DNA of 64,000 nucleotides from Alphaproteobacteria bacterium UBA1301 (GTDB lineage Bacteria > Pseudomonadota > Alphaproteobacteria > Micropepsales > Micropepsaceae), in NCBI GenBank assembly GCA_002307725.1, contig DBUB01000010.1, forward strand, positions 62,001-126,000. The letters are read 5' to 3'. The translations under genes and the position numbers were made by a program. The notes beneath the pieces are model-generated. The model did not search any database. It was given only the letters and a program-made list of their open reading frames with translations, and was not told the origin of the DNA. Of this stretch, positions 1 to 9,155 are shown in pieces. The stretch's first letter is position 1. Each line of letters opens with the position of its first letter.

Positions 1-13
1 CGCCGGTAAATGC

Positions 14-973
14 CTAGCCTCGGCAGAAAGGAATTTCGGAGCGTCGCACGTCAACTTCGAGATCAGATTGGCGAGCCATTTGGCACACGGATTCGTACCG
101 TGCACCCATTCGCGAATTGGGGCCGATAATAATCGCCTCGATACAGTCTAGCAGGCGAAATTGCTTTTGTGGTGTCTCCCTGTACGGGACAATCAATCCT
201 CTTCGGTTTATGTAGTGCGCCGGAAGTCCGGGAAAACTCGAAGCGTTTGGCTGAATGAGGCTCAACCTAACCTCTCGTTCCTCGGAAAAATGGCCACTCT
301 TAGTGTAGGTAAGATAGTTGAATAGGCTTTCAAGCGGCCCCTTCGTCAGAGATCCAAGAGGGCTTTCTGTCGGCTCATTTGTCCCTCTGTCCAAACTATC
401 AATAAACGCAACAAAAGCTTCGCCGAACTTATCCCCGTGGCTTAACACTACGGACTGGAGTGGGTTATTGGGGTCATAATGCACGTCTCGTAGGTCGTAC
501 TCCAAGCCCAAAGCTTCGTTGGCTTTTGATAACGCAATTTGCAGTTTCTTGCGACTGAACTGAATGGCATAACCACCATCCTCACCGTATGCTCGCCACT
601 GACTAAGAAGACCGTGGTGGAAACTCTTCTCGTCTGATGCACGGCAAAAACATGTGATGTACGTGCACACTTCGCTGAGCACGAGGCCAATGATCATCTT
701 TTCAAACTGTTCTGCATATGCATTTAAGTCGACCCATGGCCGGGTCAAAAGCTGAGGTCGCGAAGCCCTCAAATATGCTGAGAGGGCAGGCACGAGAATG
801 CCCTTTCCGACTTTCAGTTCCTCCTCGTCGTTGGTACAGAAGTATGCGGTGCTCCAGAGTACCTTATTCTGAACTACACCAATCAATCCCTGGGCAGATG
901 TGTAATGGAATAACGCATCATCAAGATCGGCGGCTTGATGGATCGCAGGGCTAAAAGTCGGAAATTCATTCAT
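14..973 (-). CDS. DUF2971 domain protein
   Basis: A 319-residue soluble protein of the DUF2971 family. The family hallmarks are visible: FHYTS at residues 22-26, an LW-S-T stretch followed by ND (48-49) and acidic residues, and LSQWRAYGEDGGYAIQF around residues 123-139. The biochemical role of the family is not established; members are often found in accessory and defence-rich regions. Base composition is clearly lower in GC than in serS and surE nearby, which suggests acquisition. The start is the ATG at 973; no signal peptide or membrane segment is seen. The family call is firm, the function unknown. Confidence 0.8.
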   Translation of the reverse strand: MNEFPTFSPAIHQAADLDDALFHYTSAQGLIGVVQNKVLWSTAYFCTNDEEELKVGKGILVPALSAYLRASRPQLLTRPWVDLNAYAEQFEKMIIGLVLSEVCTYITCFCRASDEKSFHHGLLSQWRAYGEDGGYAIQFSRKKLQIALSKANEALGLEYDLRDVHYDPNNPLQSVVLSHGDKFGEAFVAFIDSLDRGTNEPTESPLGSLTKGPLESLFNYLTYTKSGHFSEEREVRLSLIQPNASSFPGLPAHYINRRGLIVPYRETPQKQFRLLDCIEAIIIGPNSRMGARYESVCQMARQSDLEVDVRRSEIPFCRG

Positions 974-976
974 AAC

Positions 977-1290
977 TAAATCCCCCCTTGATTCACGTAT
1001 GAACGTGCACCGCGGATACCTTTGTCGATTTCTTTAGAAGGGTAGCGTCGAGGCCATAATTTTGAAGCCTTGAAAGTAGCTGGCTGCCAGTTTGGCCGAA
1101 AGGTTATCTCACAATCAGCGACCCGGAAGGTCCGAACTTGGCGCGAAGTTGCCGAAATGGCGATGACCGGAGTCGCACCCAAACTCGCCTTTGAGAAATC
1201 GTCGCAAAAGTGCCGACGTTGTTGATGACATCGCCGCTCCAGCGCGCCGAAAGTTCTGGACTGGCGCGGCGACTCTTGCATCATAGCGTC
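977..1290. other. non-coding stretch between DUF2971 and HNH genes
   Basis: About 314 bases with no convincing gene. Open frames on the minus strand here are antisense to the HNH gene and have no family features. No tRNA-like cloverleaf or terminator was recognised. It probably holds the promoters of both flanking divergent genes. Confidence 0.4.
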
Positions 1291-1764
1291 ATGGCGCTGA
1301 AGAAAAGCCCGCCCAAGCGGAAGAAAAGCCCGCCCCGCAGACCCCGGGTTCGGGAAACGCTGAAGCAGCAGGCCGAACGCCAATTCGCAAAAATGCGGGG
1401 CCGCAATCGGGCCGGGCCCATTTGGCTCGCCCGGCATTTCGAACGCCAGAACGGGCGTTGCGCCTATTGCGGCATTCCCATGTTGCTACCGCCGCTTCGC
1501 GGCAGAAAAACGCGCGACCGCCGCGCGACGCTCGACCATGTCCTACCGCTGATGCGGGGCGGGGCCGATAGCGAAGCCAATACGGTCGCGGCCTGCGACG
1601 CCTGCAACGGGGCCAAGGGCAATATGACCGCGCTGGCGTTTCGCATGAGTGCGTTCTGCATCGCGCGCCAGGCGTTCGCCGCCACGGTGCCAGAGCCCAA
1701 ACCGAAGAAGCCGGTCATCGTGGAAGTCCGCAAACGCCCGCGGACGGAAACGAGAAACGGCTGA
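1291..1764 (+). CDS. HNH endonuclease
   Basis: A 157-residue HNH nuclease. Two zinc-binding CxxC pairs (C57/C60 and C102/C105) flank the core, with the metal-binding Asp-His at 82-83 in TLDHVLPLMRGG and Asn-rich residues after the second pair (CDACNGAKGN). This is the McrA/HNH layout expected for a metal-dependent DNA nickase or endonuclease. The first 25 residues are Lys/Arg/Pro rich and contain a short internal repeat (KKSPP twice), possibly a DNA-binding tail. I chose ATG 1291 because the basic tail begins there; an in-frame ATG at 1210 would add 27 unconvincing residues. The natural target cannot be read from sequence. Confidence 0.8.
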   Translation: MALKKSPPKRKKSPPRRPRVRETLKQQAERQFAKMRGRNRAGPIWLARHFERQNGRCAYCGIPMLLPPLRGRKTRDRRATLDHVLPLMRGGADSEANTVAACDACNGAKGNMTALAFRMSAFCIARQAFAATVPEPKPKKPVIVEVRKRPRTETRNG

Positions 1765-1997
1765 TCCGCACCTGCACCGCACTCCGTATTGGGTCGGAAT
1801 TGTCGCACCCCTGGCGAAGCTAAGGTGCCAGCCCTTGGCCGCAGGATCGCGGCGTTCGGCCGGCCAGCCGTAGGTTTTGACCCCGCCTGCCGCCCGTGGC
1901 ATTACCGGCGTGCAGGCCGCCTTCGCTTTCAGCTACGGCGGGCCAAGTTTGTTTCACTTGCCGCGGCGAAGCCAAAGGCGGAGCCGGGAGAATCTTG

Positions 1998-3302
1998 ATG
2001 CACGACCTCAAACTGATCCGCGACAATCGTGACGCTTTCGTCGCCGCTCTGGCGCGCCGCCCGGCGTATGCCGAAGAGGCGTCCCAAGTGGTCGACGCCT
2101 TGTTGGACCTCGACAGCAAATGGCGCGGCGCCAAGACCGCGTTCGAACAGCATCGGGCCCGCCAGAACGAAGCCTCGCGCGCCATCGGCCTCGCCAAGAA
2201 GAACAAGGACGAAGTGGGGGCCAAGGCGCTGCTCGACGAAGTGGCGAATTTGAAAGCCGCGATCCAGAAAGACGAGATCGACGCGCGCGATTGCGAGGAG
2301 GCGTTGAAGAAGGCCGTCTCGGTGCTGCCCAACCTGCCGGCCGACGACGTGCCGTTCGGTGCCGACGAGAACGACAATGTGGAGGTGGTGGCACGCCGCT
2401 TCGGCGCGGCGACGCGGTTCGATTTTAAGCCGAAAGAGCATTTCGAACTCGGCGAAGCCCTCGGCCTGATGGATTTCGAACGCGCCGGAAAAGTCTCGGG
2501 CGCGCGGTTTGTTTATCTGAAAGGCGCCCTGGCGAAGCTCGAACGTTCGCTCGGCGCCTTCATGCTCGATACCCAAACCGCCGCGGGCTACACCGAAATC
2601 AATCCGCCGCTCTTGGTGCGCGACGAGGCGTTTTTTGGCACCGGCCAGTTGCCGAAGTTCGAAGAGGATTTGTTCTGGGCCTCGGCGGGCGAGGGCCGTT
2701 TCGGTCTCATCCCCACCGCGGAAGTGCCGCTGACCAATCTGGTGCGCGAGGAAATTCTCGACGAAGCCAAGCTGCCGATGCGCGTCACCGCCTGGACGCC
2801 GTGTTTTCGTGCCGAAGCAGGCGCCGCCGGGCGCGATACCCGCGGCATGATCCGCCAGCATCAATTCTCCAAGGTGGAACTGGTCTCTATCACCACGCCG
2901 GAACAATCGCTGGCCGAACATGAGCGCATGACCGATTGCGCCCAGAACATTTTAAAGTTGCTCGGTCTGCCGCATCGCGTCGTCACGCTGTGCAGCGGCG
3001 ACATGGGTTTCGGGGCGCAAAAGACTTACGACATCGAAGTCTGGCTGCCGGGCCAGGACCGCTATCGCGAGATTTCGTCGTGCTCGAATTGCGGCGAGTT
3101 CCAAGGCCGCCGGATGAATGCGCGCTATCGCCCGAAAGACAGCAAGAACACCCGTTTCGTGCACACGCTGAACGGCTCGGGGCTGGCGGTCGGACGCACC
3201 CTGATCGCGGTGCTGGAAAATTATCAGGAGGCGGACGGTTCCATTCGCATTCCCGACGCATTGCAGCCCTATATGGGAATGAAGAAGATCGAGAAGGTTT
3301 GA
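1998..3302 (+). CDS. serS: seryl-tRNA synthetase
   Basis: A class II aminoacyl-tRNA synthetase of 434 residues that charges tRNA-Ser in the cytoplasm. The N-terminal third is the long antiparallel coiled coil that contacts tRNA (many A/E/K/R heptads, residues 30-110). Catalytic motif 2 ([20 protein letters not shown]) and motif 3 ([18 protein letters not shown]) are intact. The start is ATG 1998, where the family begins ([10 protein letters not shown]); the frame is open further upstream but without homology. It is followed by surE and pcm in the usual alphaproteobacterial order, though tatABC, often found just upstream, is replaced here by the HNH gene. Confidence 0.97.
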   Translation: MHDLKLIRDNRDAFVAALARRPAYAEEASQVVDALLDLDSKWRGAKTAFEQHRARQNEASRAIGLAKKNKDEVGAKALLDEVANLKAAIQKDEIDARDCEEALKKAVSVLPNLPADDVPFGADENDNVEVVARRFGAATRFDFKPKEHFELGEALGLMDFERAGKVSGARFVYLKGALAKLERSLGAFMLDTQTAAGYTEINPPLLVRDEAFFGTGQLPKFEEDLFWASAGEGRFGLIPTAEVPLTNLVREEILDEAKLPMRVTAWTPCFRAEAGAAGRDTRGMIRQHQFSKVELVSITTPEQSLAEHERMTDCAQNILKLLGLPHRVVTLCSGDMGFGAQKTYDIEVWLPGQDRYREISSCSNCGEFQGRRMNARYRPKDSKNTRFVHTLNGSGLAVGRTLIAVLENYQEADGSIRIPDALQPYMGMKKIEKV

Positions 3303-3309
3303 ACCTCCT

Positions 3310-3405
3310 CGTCATGGCCGGCCGCCGAGCCGGCCATCCAGGCGGTTTCGCCGGTTGGATGGTGCCAGAAAGAGATGGATGGCCGGGTCAAGCCCGGCCA
3401 TGACG
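3310..3405. repeat. paired REP-like palindromes between serS and surE
   Basis: Two palindromic units in inverted orientation fill the serS-surE gap. The right unit (3377-3405) is a GGATGGCCGGG...CCCGGCCATGACG hairpin. The left unit (3310-3339) is close to its reverse complement with a different centre. The right unit recurs base for base at 9010-9038. This arrangement resembles a bacterial interspersed mosaic element made of two REP sequences; it may stabilise mRNA or act as a gyrase/IHF site, which is inference. Confidence 0.75.
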
Positions 3406-3415
3406 AAAGGTGAGA

Positions 3416-4267
3416 ATGGCTGACAAGAAATTGCGTATCCTGGTCACCAATGACGACGGCATTCGCGGTCCGGGGCTCAAGGTCACCGAAGCCATCGCGC
3501 GGACGCTGACCGATGACGTGTGGGTGGTGGCGCCCGAGAACGAGCAATCCGGTGCCTCGCATTCCTTGACCCTGACGCTGCCGCTGCGCCTGCGCACCAT
3601 CGACGACCGCCATTTCGCCGTCACCGGCACACCAACCGATTGCGTGATGATGGCCTCGGCGCATCTGATGAAGGACCAGCCGCCGGATTTGATCCTGTCG
3701 GGCGTCAACAGCGGCATCAACGCGGCCGACGATGTCACCTATTCCGGCACGATCGCCGGCGCGATGGAAGGCTGCACCCTCGGCATTCCGTCGATTGCGC
3801 TGTCGCAATGCTACAATTACGAGGACCGCAAACAAATCCATTGGGATTGTGCCGAAGCCCACGGACCGGCCGTGATCAAAAAGCTGATCGCAACCGGCTG
3901 GCCGAAAGACGTGCTGATGAACGTGAACTTCCCGGATTGTCCGCCGGATGACGTTGCGGGCATCCAGGTGGTGGCGCAAGGCGTGCGCGAGTGGCAGGAA
4001 ATTTCCATCGAACGCCGCGTCGACATGCGCGCCAATCCGTACTTCTGGATCGGCTTTCGCCGCGAGCGTTTCACCGCCAAGCCGGGCACCGATCTCGGCG
4101 CGCTGGCAAGCAATTGCATTTCGGTGACGCCGCTGCAGCTCAACCTCACCGATTGGAAGGTGCTGCAAACCTTGAAGCACGCCGTCGATGCCGATTTCGG
4201 CAAGCCTGCGGTACCGGGCGACGATCCTTCGGACGCTCTCCTCCCTGCCAAGGAGCGCACGCCGTAA
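3416..4267 (+). CDS. surE: 5'/3'-nucleotidase SurE
   Basis: A 283-residue SurE phosphatase, which removes phosphate from nucleoside monophosphates and helps stationary-phase survival. The metal-site motif VTNDDGIRGPGL lies at the N-terminus, followed by the conserved ENEQSGASHS loop and the LSGVNSGINAADDVTYSGTIAGAMEG segment that completes the active site. Start ATG 3416 has the Shine-Dalgarno-like AAAGGTGAGA just upstream. It sits between serS and pcm, its usual partners in stationary-phase protein and nucleotide repair, and ends only 5 bases before pcm. Confidence 0.96.
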   Translation: MADKKLRILVTNDDGIRGPGLKVTEAIARTLTDDVWVVAPENEQSGASHSLTLTLPLRLRTIDDRHFAVTGTPTDCVMMASAHLMKDQPPDLILSGVNSGINAADDVTYSGTIAGAMEGCTLGIPSIALSQCYNYEDRKQIHWDCAEAHGPAVIKKLIATGWPKDVLMNVNFPDCPPDDVAGIQVVAQGVREWQEISIERRVDMRANPYFWIGFRRERFTAKPGTDLGALASNCISVTPLQLNLTDWKVLQTLKHAVDADFGKPAVPGDDPSDALLPAKERTP

Positions 4268-4272
4268 AAACG

Positions 4273-4965
4273 ATGGCAGAGCCCGATCCCCGCCTCATCG
4301 AACTTGTGATGTCGCTGCGCAAGCAGGGGATCACCGACTTCAAAGTGCTGTCGGCGATTGAACGCACCCCGCGCGAGGTCTTCGTCGATGCGCCGTTCGC
4401 CCACGCCGCCTATGACAACACCGCCCTGCCAATCGCCTGTGGCCAGACCATTAGTCAGCCTTACGTAGTGGCAGTTTCTACCGAGGCACTGGACCTCGAC
4501 GAAAAGATGCGCGTTCTCGAAATTGGTACTGGCTCCGGCTATCAAGCGAGCGTACTGTCGCGGTTGTGCCGCCGGGTCTATTCGGTCGAGCGCCATTGGT
4601 CCCTACATCTCGATGCCGGCCGGCGCTTCAAGGCCCTAAAAATCGACAATATTTCGACACGGCATGGCGATGGGTTCCTCGGCTGGCCGGAACAAGCGCC
4701 TTTTGACCGCATCCTGTTCACGGCAGCGGTACGCGAAATACCAGATGTTGTGCTGGAGCAGCTCAAGCCGGGCGGAATTCTGGTCGCACCGATTGGAGAT
4801 GTCGCCGGCCCCGATTTAGAAAGTATTTCTCAACTTTTAACAAAGATGATCCGAACTGAGACAGGTTGGAAGAAAGAGGCGCTGATTCCTGTGGTGTTCG
4901 TCCCCATGCTTCCGGGCGTGCCGCTGGAAAAGCGAGAGACCCATGACGGTTCGGAGCAACGCTGA
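4273..4965 (+). CDS. pcm: protein-L-isoaspartate O-methyltransferase
   Basis: A 230-residue repair enzyme that uses S-adenosylmethionine to methylate isoaspartyl residues in aged proteins. The SAM-binding motif I (VLEIGTGSGYQASVLSRL) and the family signature ending in DNTALPIACGQTISQPY are present. ATG 4273 follows the surE stop by 5 bases and the gene overlaps the next gene by 23 bases, so surE-pcm-LytM lipoprotein is probably one transcript. Length and motifs are normal for the family. Confidence 0.96.
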   Translation: MAEPDPRLIELVMSLRKQGITDFKVLSAIERTPREVFVDAPFAHAAYDNTALPIACGQTISQPYVVAVSTEALDLDEKMRVLEIGTGSGYQASVLSRLCRRVYSVERHWSLHLDAGRRFKALKIDNISTRHGDGFLGWPEQAPFDRILFTAAVREIPDVVLEQLKPGGILVAPIGDVAGPDLESISQLLTKMIRTETGWKKEALIPVVFVPMLPGVPLEKRETHDGSEQR

Positions 4966-5692
4966 TCTGCGTATCATAACCCTGGCGGTCCTGGTGGTTC
5001 TGCCGTTGCTGGCGGCCGGTTGCTCGTCGTCGCCGGAGCCCTATTTCGGCTGGGACACGCAAAGCGCCAAGACCCACAGGGTCGCCGTGATCAAGCCCAA
5101 ACCGCGCCCGACGCCGAGCTACAACGAAACGCGGTACACGGACGATCGCACCTACGACCGCAGTTATTATGAGACGCCGGTGCCGACGGCCCGTCCGGCC
5201 TATTCCAAATACGACCGTCCGGCCGATGCAAGCGACGACAGTGACTATGTCCGTCCGCGCCCCACTTACGACAATGCCGCAATCGGCAACGCCCGCTTCG
5301 CCTGGCCGGTGCGCGGGCGCGTGCTGTCGGAGTTCGGCAGCTATCCCGGCGGCGAGAAGAACAACGGCATCAATATCGCTGCGGCGCCGCGCGAACCCAT
5401 CCGGGCCGCCGCCGACGGTAGCGTCAGCTATGCCGGTAACGAACTCCGCAGTTACGGCAATTTGGTGCTGATCAAGCACGACGGCGGCTACATCACCGCC
5501 TACGCCCATGCCGATAATTTCATCGTCGGCAAAGGCCAGTGGGTCGCCCGCGGCCAAGTGATCGGTTATGTCGGCACCACCGGCGACGTGCGCACGCCGC
5601 AGCTTCACTTCGAAGTCCGCCGCGGCAGCCACGGCGAAACCCCGATCGATCCGCGCCAAGTGCTCGGTTCGATGCAGGTGGCGAACCGGTAG
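4943..5692 (+). CDS. LytM/M23-domain lipoprotein, NlpD-like
   Basis: A 249-residue lipoprotein. A hydrophobic leader ends in the lipobox LAAG-C27, so it is probably anchored in the outer membrane. Residues 40-115 are a low-complexity Tyr/Pro/Arg linker. The C-terminal LytM (M23) domain runs from about 120 to 245. Its zinc ligands are degenerate: the usual H-x-GxD is NNGINIAA and the usual HLHFE is QLHFE. That pattern matches NlpD/EnvC-type amidase activators, which are catalytically dead regulators of septal peptidoglycan amidases. No LysM domain is visible. The position directly after pcm agrees with nlpD in other proteobacteria. Confidence 0.85.
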   Translation: MTVRSNADLRIITLAVLVVLPLLAAGCSSSPEPYFGWDTQSAKTHRVAVIKPKPRPTPSYNETRYTDDRTYDRSYYETPVPTARPAYSKYDRPADASDDSDYVRPRPTYDNAAIGNARFAWPVRGRVLSEFGSYPGGEKNNGINIAAAPREPIRAAADGSVSYAGNELRSYGNLVLIKHDGGYITAYAHADNFIVGKGQWVARGQVIGYVGTTGDVRTPQLHFEVRRGSHGETPIDPRQVLGSMQVANR

Positions 5693-5876
5693 TAAGTAAC
5701 AGCTCCGGGTTTGGGGTGCCTACATTCTGGATCGTGTGGCAGCGGGAACAAATGGTAACCTGTTTGCCATAATATCTGTAATTGACATGTCGGGCCGTTA
5801 CCCGGGATAATAGATTTGCTCGTTGGTGCTAACCGTCATGGGTTGGCTAACCGGTTACGGTTCCGGCGAGCGACCA

Positions 5877-5902
5877 GAACAGCCCCTTTACCGGGGCTGT
5901 TC
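5877..5902. terminator. hairpin ahead of the DUF3800 gene
   Basis: A perfect 10-base stem (GAACAGCCCC / GGGGCTGTTC) with a 6-base loop lies between the LytM lipoprotein gene and the DUF3800 gene. There is no T run after it, so it is an imperfect intrinsic terminator; it could also be a structured leader or insertion scar. Confidence 0.45.
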
Positions 5903-5935
5903 GTGCATTTGGGCGGCGGGTAAGGGGGGCCGGTC

Positions 5936-6811
5936 ATGAGCACTTGGGCACTTTATCTCGACGAATCTGGCGATGTGAACAGCCACCATCTTCCGGTCAA
6001 AGCGGGAGAAACTCCTGTGTTTACCTTGGCCGGAGCTGCACTCAATCTAACGGATTGGCGCTCGTTCCATCGCGAATACAACGTACTCAAGTGGGAGTTC
6101 TTCCGTAACGAGATCGAAAAATCGAGCAGGAACACCGCGCAGTGGGAATTTAAGGGCAATCGTGCTTGTGCGCCACGCAATGCGGAATCCTCTCGTATTG
6201 CCGACTTCACGCACAAGACTCTCGGCATTGTCGGCGACCATGGTGGAAAGCTGTTTTCGGTTTCCTTTGTGAAAAATCATGCAACGCCCACCAGCGGTGT
6301 GACGATGTACACAAAGGCGCTTCAGATCCTTGCCGAAGCCTTTGATATCTTCTTGAGGGAAAAGTCGTCGGACGCCGAGGGAGTGATCATTCTGGATTCC
6401 AGAATGGCACACTGCCAGAAAGGCGCTGGTCTGGACTACATTGTTGCGATCAGCCTGCTGACCTACATTTTGGGTAACGAACAAGGCCGCCAACTGAAGC
6501 GCCTCCAAGAGGCACCGCTCTTCGCAGATTCGTCTATTACCATTGGCGTGCAGATCGCTGACATAATCGCAGCAATCATCTACGCAAATACGTATCGGCT
6601 TCAGCTTTCTCCGGATGGGCTCGAACGGGAAGGTGGTTATCTCAATTACGTGCATACAAAGCGCTATTGGGCGCATTTGTTGTCGCTACGGTTTCAGAGC
6701 CAGAACGCTTACCAGGGATGGCAGAAGTCCGGCTTCCGCATCTTTGATCACAGGGAGCGGTCAGAAGCAGCCGACGACACGGAGGTGTCGTTGGATGAAA
6801 TGCAGCCATAG
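5936..6811 (+). CDS. DUF3800 domain protein
   Basis: A 291-residue protein with DUF3800 hallmarks: YLDESGD at residues 7-13, LAGAAL shortly after, a central VIILDSR and a C-terminal DSSITIGVQIADIIAAIIY. These acidic positions resemble an RNase H-like metal site, so a nuclease role is plausible but unproven. DUF3800 genes are common in mobile and defence islands. ATG 5936 is preceded by a strong purine-rich ribosome site (TAAGGGGGG). GC content and codon use differ from the flanking core genes, and it sits where yajC-linked genes would normally follow, so it looks like an insertion. Confidence 0.8.
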   Translation: MSTWALYLDESGDVNSHHLPVKAGETPVFTLAGAALNLTDWRSFHREYNVLKWEFFRNEIEKSSRNTAQWEFKGNRACAPRNAESSRIADFTHKTLGIVGDHGGKLFSVSFVKNHATPTSGVTMYTKALQILAEAFDIFLREKSSDAEGVIILDSRMAHCQKGAGLDYIVAISLLTYILGNEQGRQLKRLQEAPLFADSSITIGVQIADIIAAIIYANTYRLQLSPDGLEREGGYLNYVHTKRYWAHLLSLRFQSQNAYQGWQKSGFRIFDHRERSEAADDTEVSLDEMQP

Positions 6812-6824
6812 CCTGTGGTCTAGG

Positions 6825-7973
6825 CTATTTCTTTCCGCTTCTCTTGAGTCGCAGCGCAAACAGCGCGGCCAGGGTTGCGGCGGCAGCGATCACGCCGATG
6901 CCGGAGCGCATGCCGAATTGGGCGGCGACCGCACCGATCAGCGGCGGGCCAGTGAGAAAGCCGCCGAAGCCGGCAGTGGAGACTTCCGCAATGCCAGCCG
7001 CCGGTGACGAGGCGCGCGCCGCGGCGGTGGAAAACACGCACGGCACCACATTCGAGAGACCGGCGCCGACCAACGCGAAGCCAATCACCACGGCGGTGAA
7101 CCAGGGCAGCGCCGTCGCCAGGATCAGTCCGAACGCGGCCAGGGCACACCCCGCCCCGATCACAAACGGCCGTCCGAACCGCCGGACGATGATGTCGCCG
7201 AAGAATCGCCCCACCACCATCGTCGCCGAGAAGGCGGCGTAACCGGCAGCGGCGCGCGCCAGCGTCTCGCCCAGGCTGGTGAGATAGATGCCGCTCCAAT
7301 CGGCCATCGCTCCTTCGCTCATGAAGCACAGCGTCAGCACCACCGCGAGCAGCGCGATGCTCTTTTCGGGCAGGCGGAAAATCGGCCCTTGTTTGTGCTT
7401 GACGGTATCGCCGGGGCCAAGATGCGGGGTCGCCAGCGCGACGATCAAAAGCACGACGGCGGCGCCTGGCAGCAAAAGGAAATGGGTCGGTACCTGCAGC
7501 CACAGCATCAAGGCGCCGAAGCCGGTCCCCGCCAGACCGCCGAGGCTGAAGCCGGCATGGAACGACGAGTTGATTGCCGCGCCCCACTCGGCCTCGATCC
7601 TGGTGGCATGCGCATTCATCGCCACGTCCATCAGGCAGATGGCGGCGCCGACCAAAGCGCAAGCCCCAATCAGGCCCCACAGGTTTGGCGCCAGCAGCGG
7701 CAGCGCCAGCACGGCGGCGTAAAAGAAACCGGCGTAGCGCGTGCCGCGTCCGGTGCCGCCGATCTTCTGGATGATGTGACTGGCGGGCTGCATCGCGATC
7801 ACCCCGCCGATCGACATCGCGAGCAGCGCCCACGACAATTGTGCCGCCGATAGCGACAGCATCGCCTTTAACGGTGCGATCGAGGTGGCCCAAGTGCCGA
7901 AACCGAAGCCGTTGGCGAAAAACACGGCAAAGGTCGACCAGCGGGCGATGCGAAGGGAAAATTTCTGAAGCAT
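6825..7973 (-). CDS. MFS transporter
   Basis: A 382-residue membrane protein with about 12 hydrophobic segments in two halves, as in major facilitator superfamily permeases. It resembles the YbjJ-like branch of small sugar or metabolite exporters, with the MDVAMNAHATRIEAEWG stretch after the fourth helix and a basic cytoplasmic loop near the middle. Substrate cannot be assigned. A longer overlapping frame on the same strand is Arg/His rich and is rejected. It stands alone, convergent with the DUF3800 gene. Confidence 0.85.
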   Translation of the reverse strand: MLQKFSLRIARWSTFAVFFANGFGFGTWATSIAPLKAMLSLSAAQLSWALLAMSIGGVIAMQPASHIIQKIGGTGRGTRYAGFFYAAVLALPLLAPNLWGLIGACALVGAAICLMDVAMNAHATRIEAEWGAAINSSFHAGFSLGGLAGTGFGALMLWLQVPTHFLLLPGAAVVLLIVALATPHLGPGDTVKHKQGPIFRLPEKSIALLAVVLTLCFMSEGAMADWSGIYLTSLGETLARAAAGYAAFSATMVVGRFFGDIIVRRFGRPFVIGAGCALAAFGLILATALPWFTAVVIGFALVGAGLSNVVPCVFSTAAARASSPAAGIAEVSTAGFGGFLTGPPLIGAVAAQFGMRSGIGVIAAAATLAALFALRLKRSGKK

Positions 7974-8039
7974 GCGCGTTTAAATAGCAGACATGGAAAG
8001 CGCTGTCATGGCGCCGGAGGTTCACAAGCTGGTGAGGGT

Positions 8040-8855
8040 TTATCCGATCTTTTTTCCCAGTTCGCCCGCCAAATCCTGGATGAATTGCCAGGCCACCCGC
8101 CCCGAGCGGGCGCCGCGCCCAGCCGACCAGGCCAGCGCCTTGCGGTGAAGTTCGTCGGCGTCGATCGCAAGGCCGAAATGGGCGGCGTAGCCGTCGATCA
8201 TGGCGAGGTATTCGTCCTGCGAGCCGTTGTGGAAGCCGAGCCACAACCCGAAGCGGTCGGAAAGCGAAATCTTCTCTTCGATCGCCTCATGCGGGTTGAT
8301 GGCGGTGGAGCGCTCGTTGTCCATCATCTCGCGCGGCATCAGATGGCGCCGGTTGGAGGTGGCGTAGAACAGCACATTGGCAGGACGGCCCTCGATGCCG
8401 CCTTCGAGCGCCGCTTTCAGCGATTTGTAGCTGGTGTCGTCCTTGTCGAAGGAAAGGTCGTCGCAGAAGAGCAGGAACCGGCGTTTGTCGTCGCGCAGCT
8501 TGCGCAGCAGCAGCGGCAGAGTGGCGATGTCCTCGCGGTGGATTTCGATCAGCATCAGCCGCCCGGCGCCTTTGCGGGCCGCATTGACCTCGGCATGGAT
8601 CGCCTTGACCAGCGACGACTTGCCCATGCCGCGGGCGCCCCACAGCAGGGCGTTGTTGGCGGGCAGGCCGCTGGCGAAGCGGCGGGTGTTCTCCATCAAG
8701 GTGTCGCGGGCAGCATCGACGCCTTTCAGCAACTCAAGCGGCAGGCGGGCGACTTTGCGAACGGGATGCAACTTGCCGGGGGTGGCTTCCCACACAAAGG
8801 CATCGGCAGTTGCCGCGGCGTTCCGTCGCCGACTCGGTTTTTCCGTGGTTTTCAT
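8040..8855 (-). CDS. DUF815 family P-loop ATPase
   Basis: A 271-residue AAA-like ATPase of the DUF815 family. Walker A is GARGMGKSS (73-81) and Walker B is FLLFCDDLSF. The conserved YATSNRRHLMPREM sensor-like segment and the SLSDRFGLWLGF motif are intact. The family is widespread in proteobacteria and its function is unknown. In other alphaproteobacteria it often precedes yajC-secD, as here, although it is divergent from yajC in this window. The first 20 residues are a basic, probably unstructured tail. Confidence 0.88.
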   Translation of the reverse strand: MKTTEKPSRRRNAAATADAFVWEATPGKLHPVRKVARLPLELLKGVDAARDTLMENTRRFASGLPANNALLWGARGMGKSSLVKAIHAEVNAARKGAGRLMLIEIHREDIATLPLLLRKLRDDKRRFLLFCDDLSFDKDDTSYKSLKAALEGGIEGRPANVLFYATSNRRHLMPREMMDNERSTAINPHEAIEEKISLSDRFGLWLGFHNGSQDEYLAMIDGYAAHFGLAIDADELHRKALAWSAGRGARSGRVAWQFIQDLAGELGKKIG

Positions 8856-8870
8856 TGCTTCAATTCCTAT

Positions 8871-8907
8871 TTTCTAGATCAAGTCGTCGTTTCTAGATCA
8901 AGTCGTC
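8871..8907. repeat. two-copy 18-bp direct repeat
   Basis: The unit TTTCTAGATCAAGTCGTC occurs at 8871-8888 and again at 8890-8907, one base apart, just upstream of the DUF815 ATPase start. It may be a regulatory direct repeat or a slippage product. Confidence 0.7.
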
Positions 8908-9038
8908 ACGGCCGCCACCCCGGTCCGCGCGCTGCGCGGCCGGAGTGCAAGCTCTTGAGGCGGCCATCCAGCCGGTGCGCTTCGAGGTGCCGGAAGTTGT
9001 TGATTTGCTGGATGGCCGGGTCAAGCCCGGCCATGACG
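8905..9038. repeat. second REP-like pair before yajC
   Basis: The stretch 9010-9038 is identical over 29 bases to 3377-3405 near surE. A diverged inverted partner (CGTCACGGCCG ... GGCGGCCATCC) lies to the left, interrupted by extra bases. The rest of the roughly 300-base gap (8856-9155) shows no gene; it must hold the yajC promoter. Confidence 0.65.
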
Positions 9039-9155
9039 GGTATATGGGCTCTAAGGCCACGCAATTTGGTCGCTAATCCTTTGATTTTACAGAGTTGCAA
9101 AGGTAGGACACACCGTTATAGTCCGCGCCGCGCTACCCGATGGATACCCTAATCG

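Noticed and set aside
5693..5935. Small structured RNA ahead of the DUF3800 gene
   Set aside because: Several inverted repeats are present, but none matches SRP RNA, tmRNA, 6S or a known riboswitch; only the hairpin is reported.
6820..8244. A 474-codon frame on the same strand as the MFS gene
   Set aside because: Arg/His-rich, out of frame with twelve-helix MFS sequence, and without hydrophobic segments.
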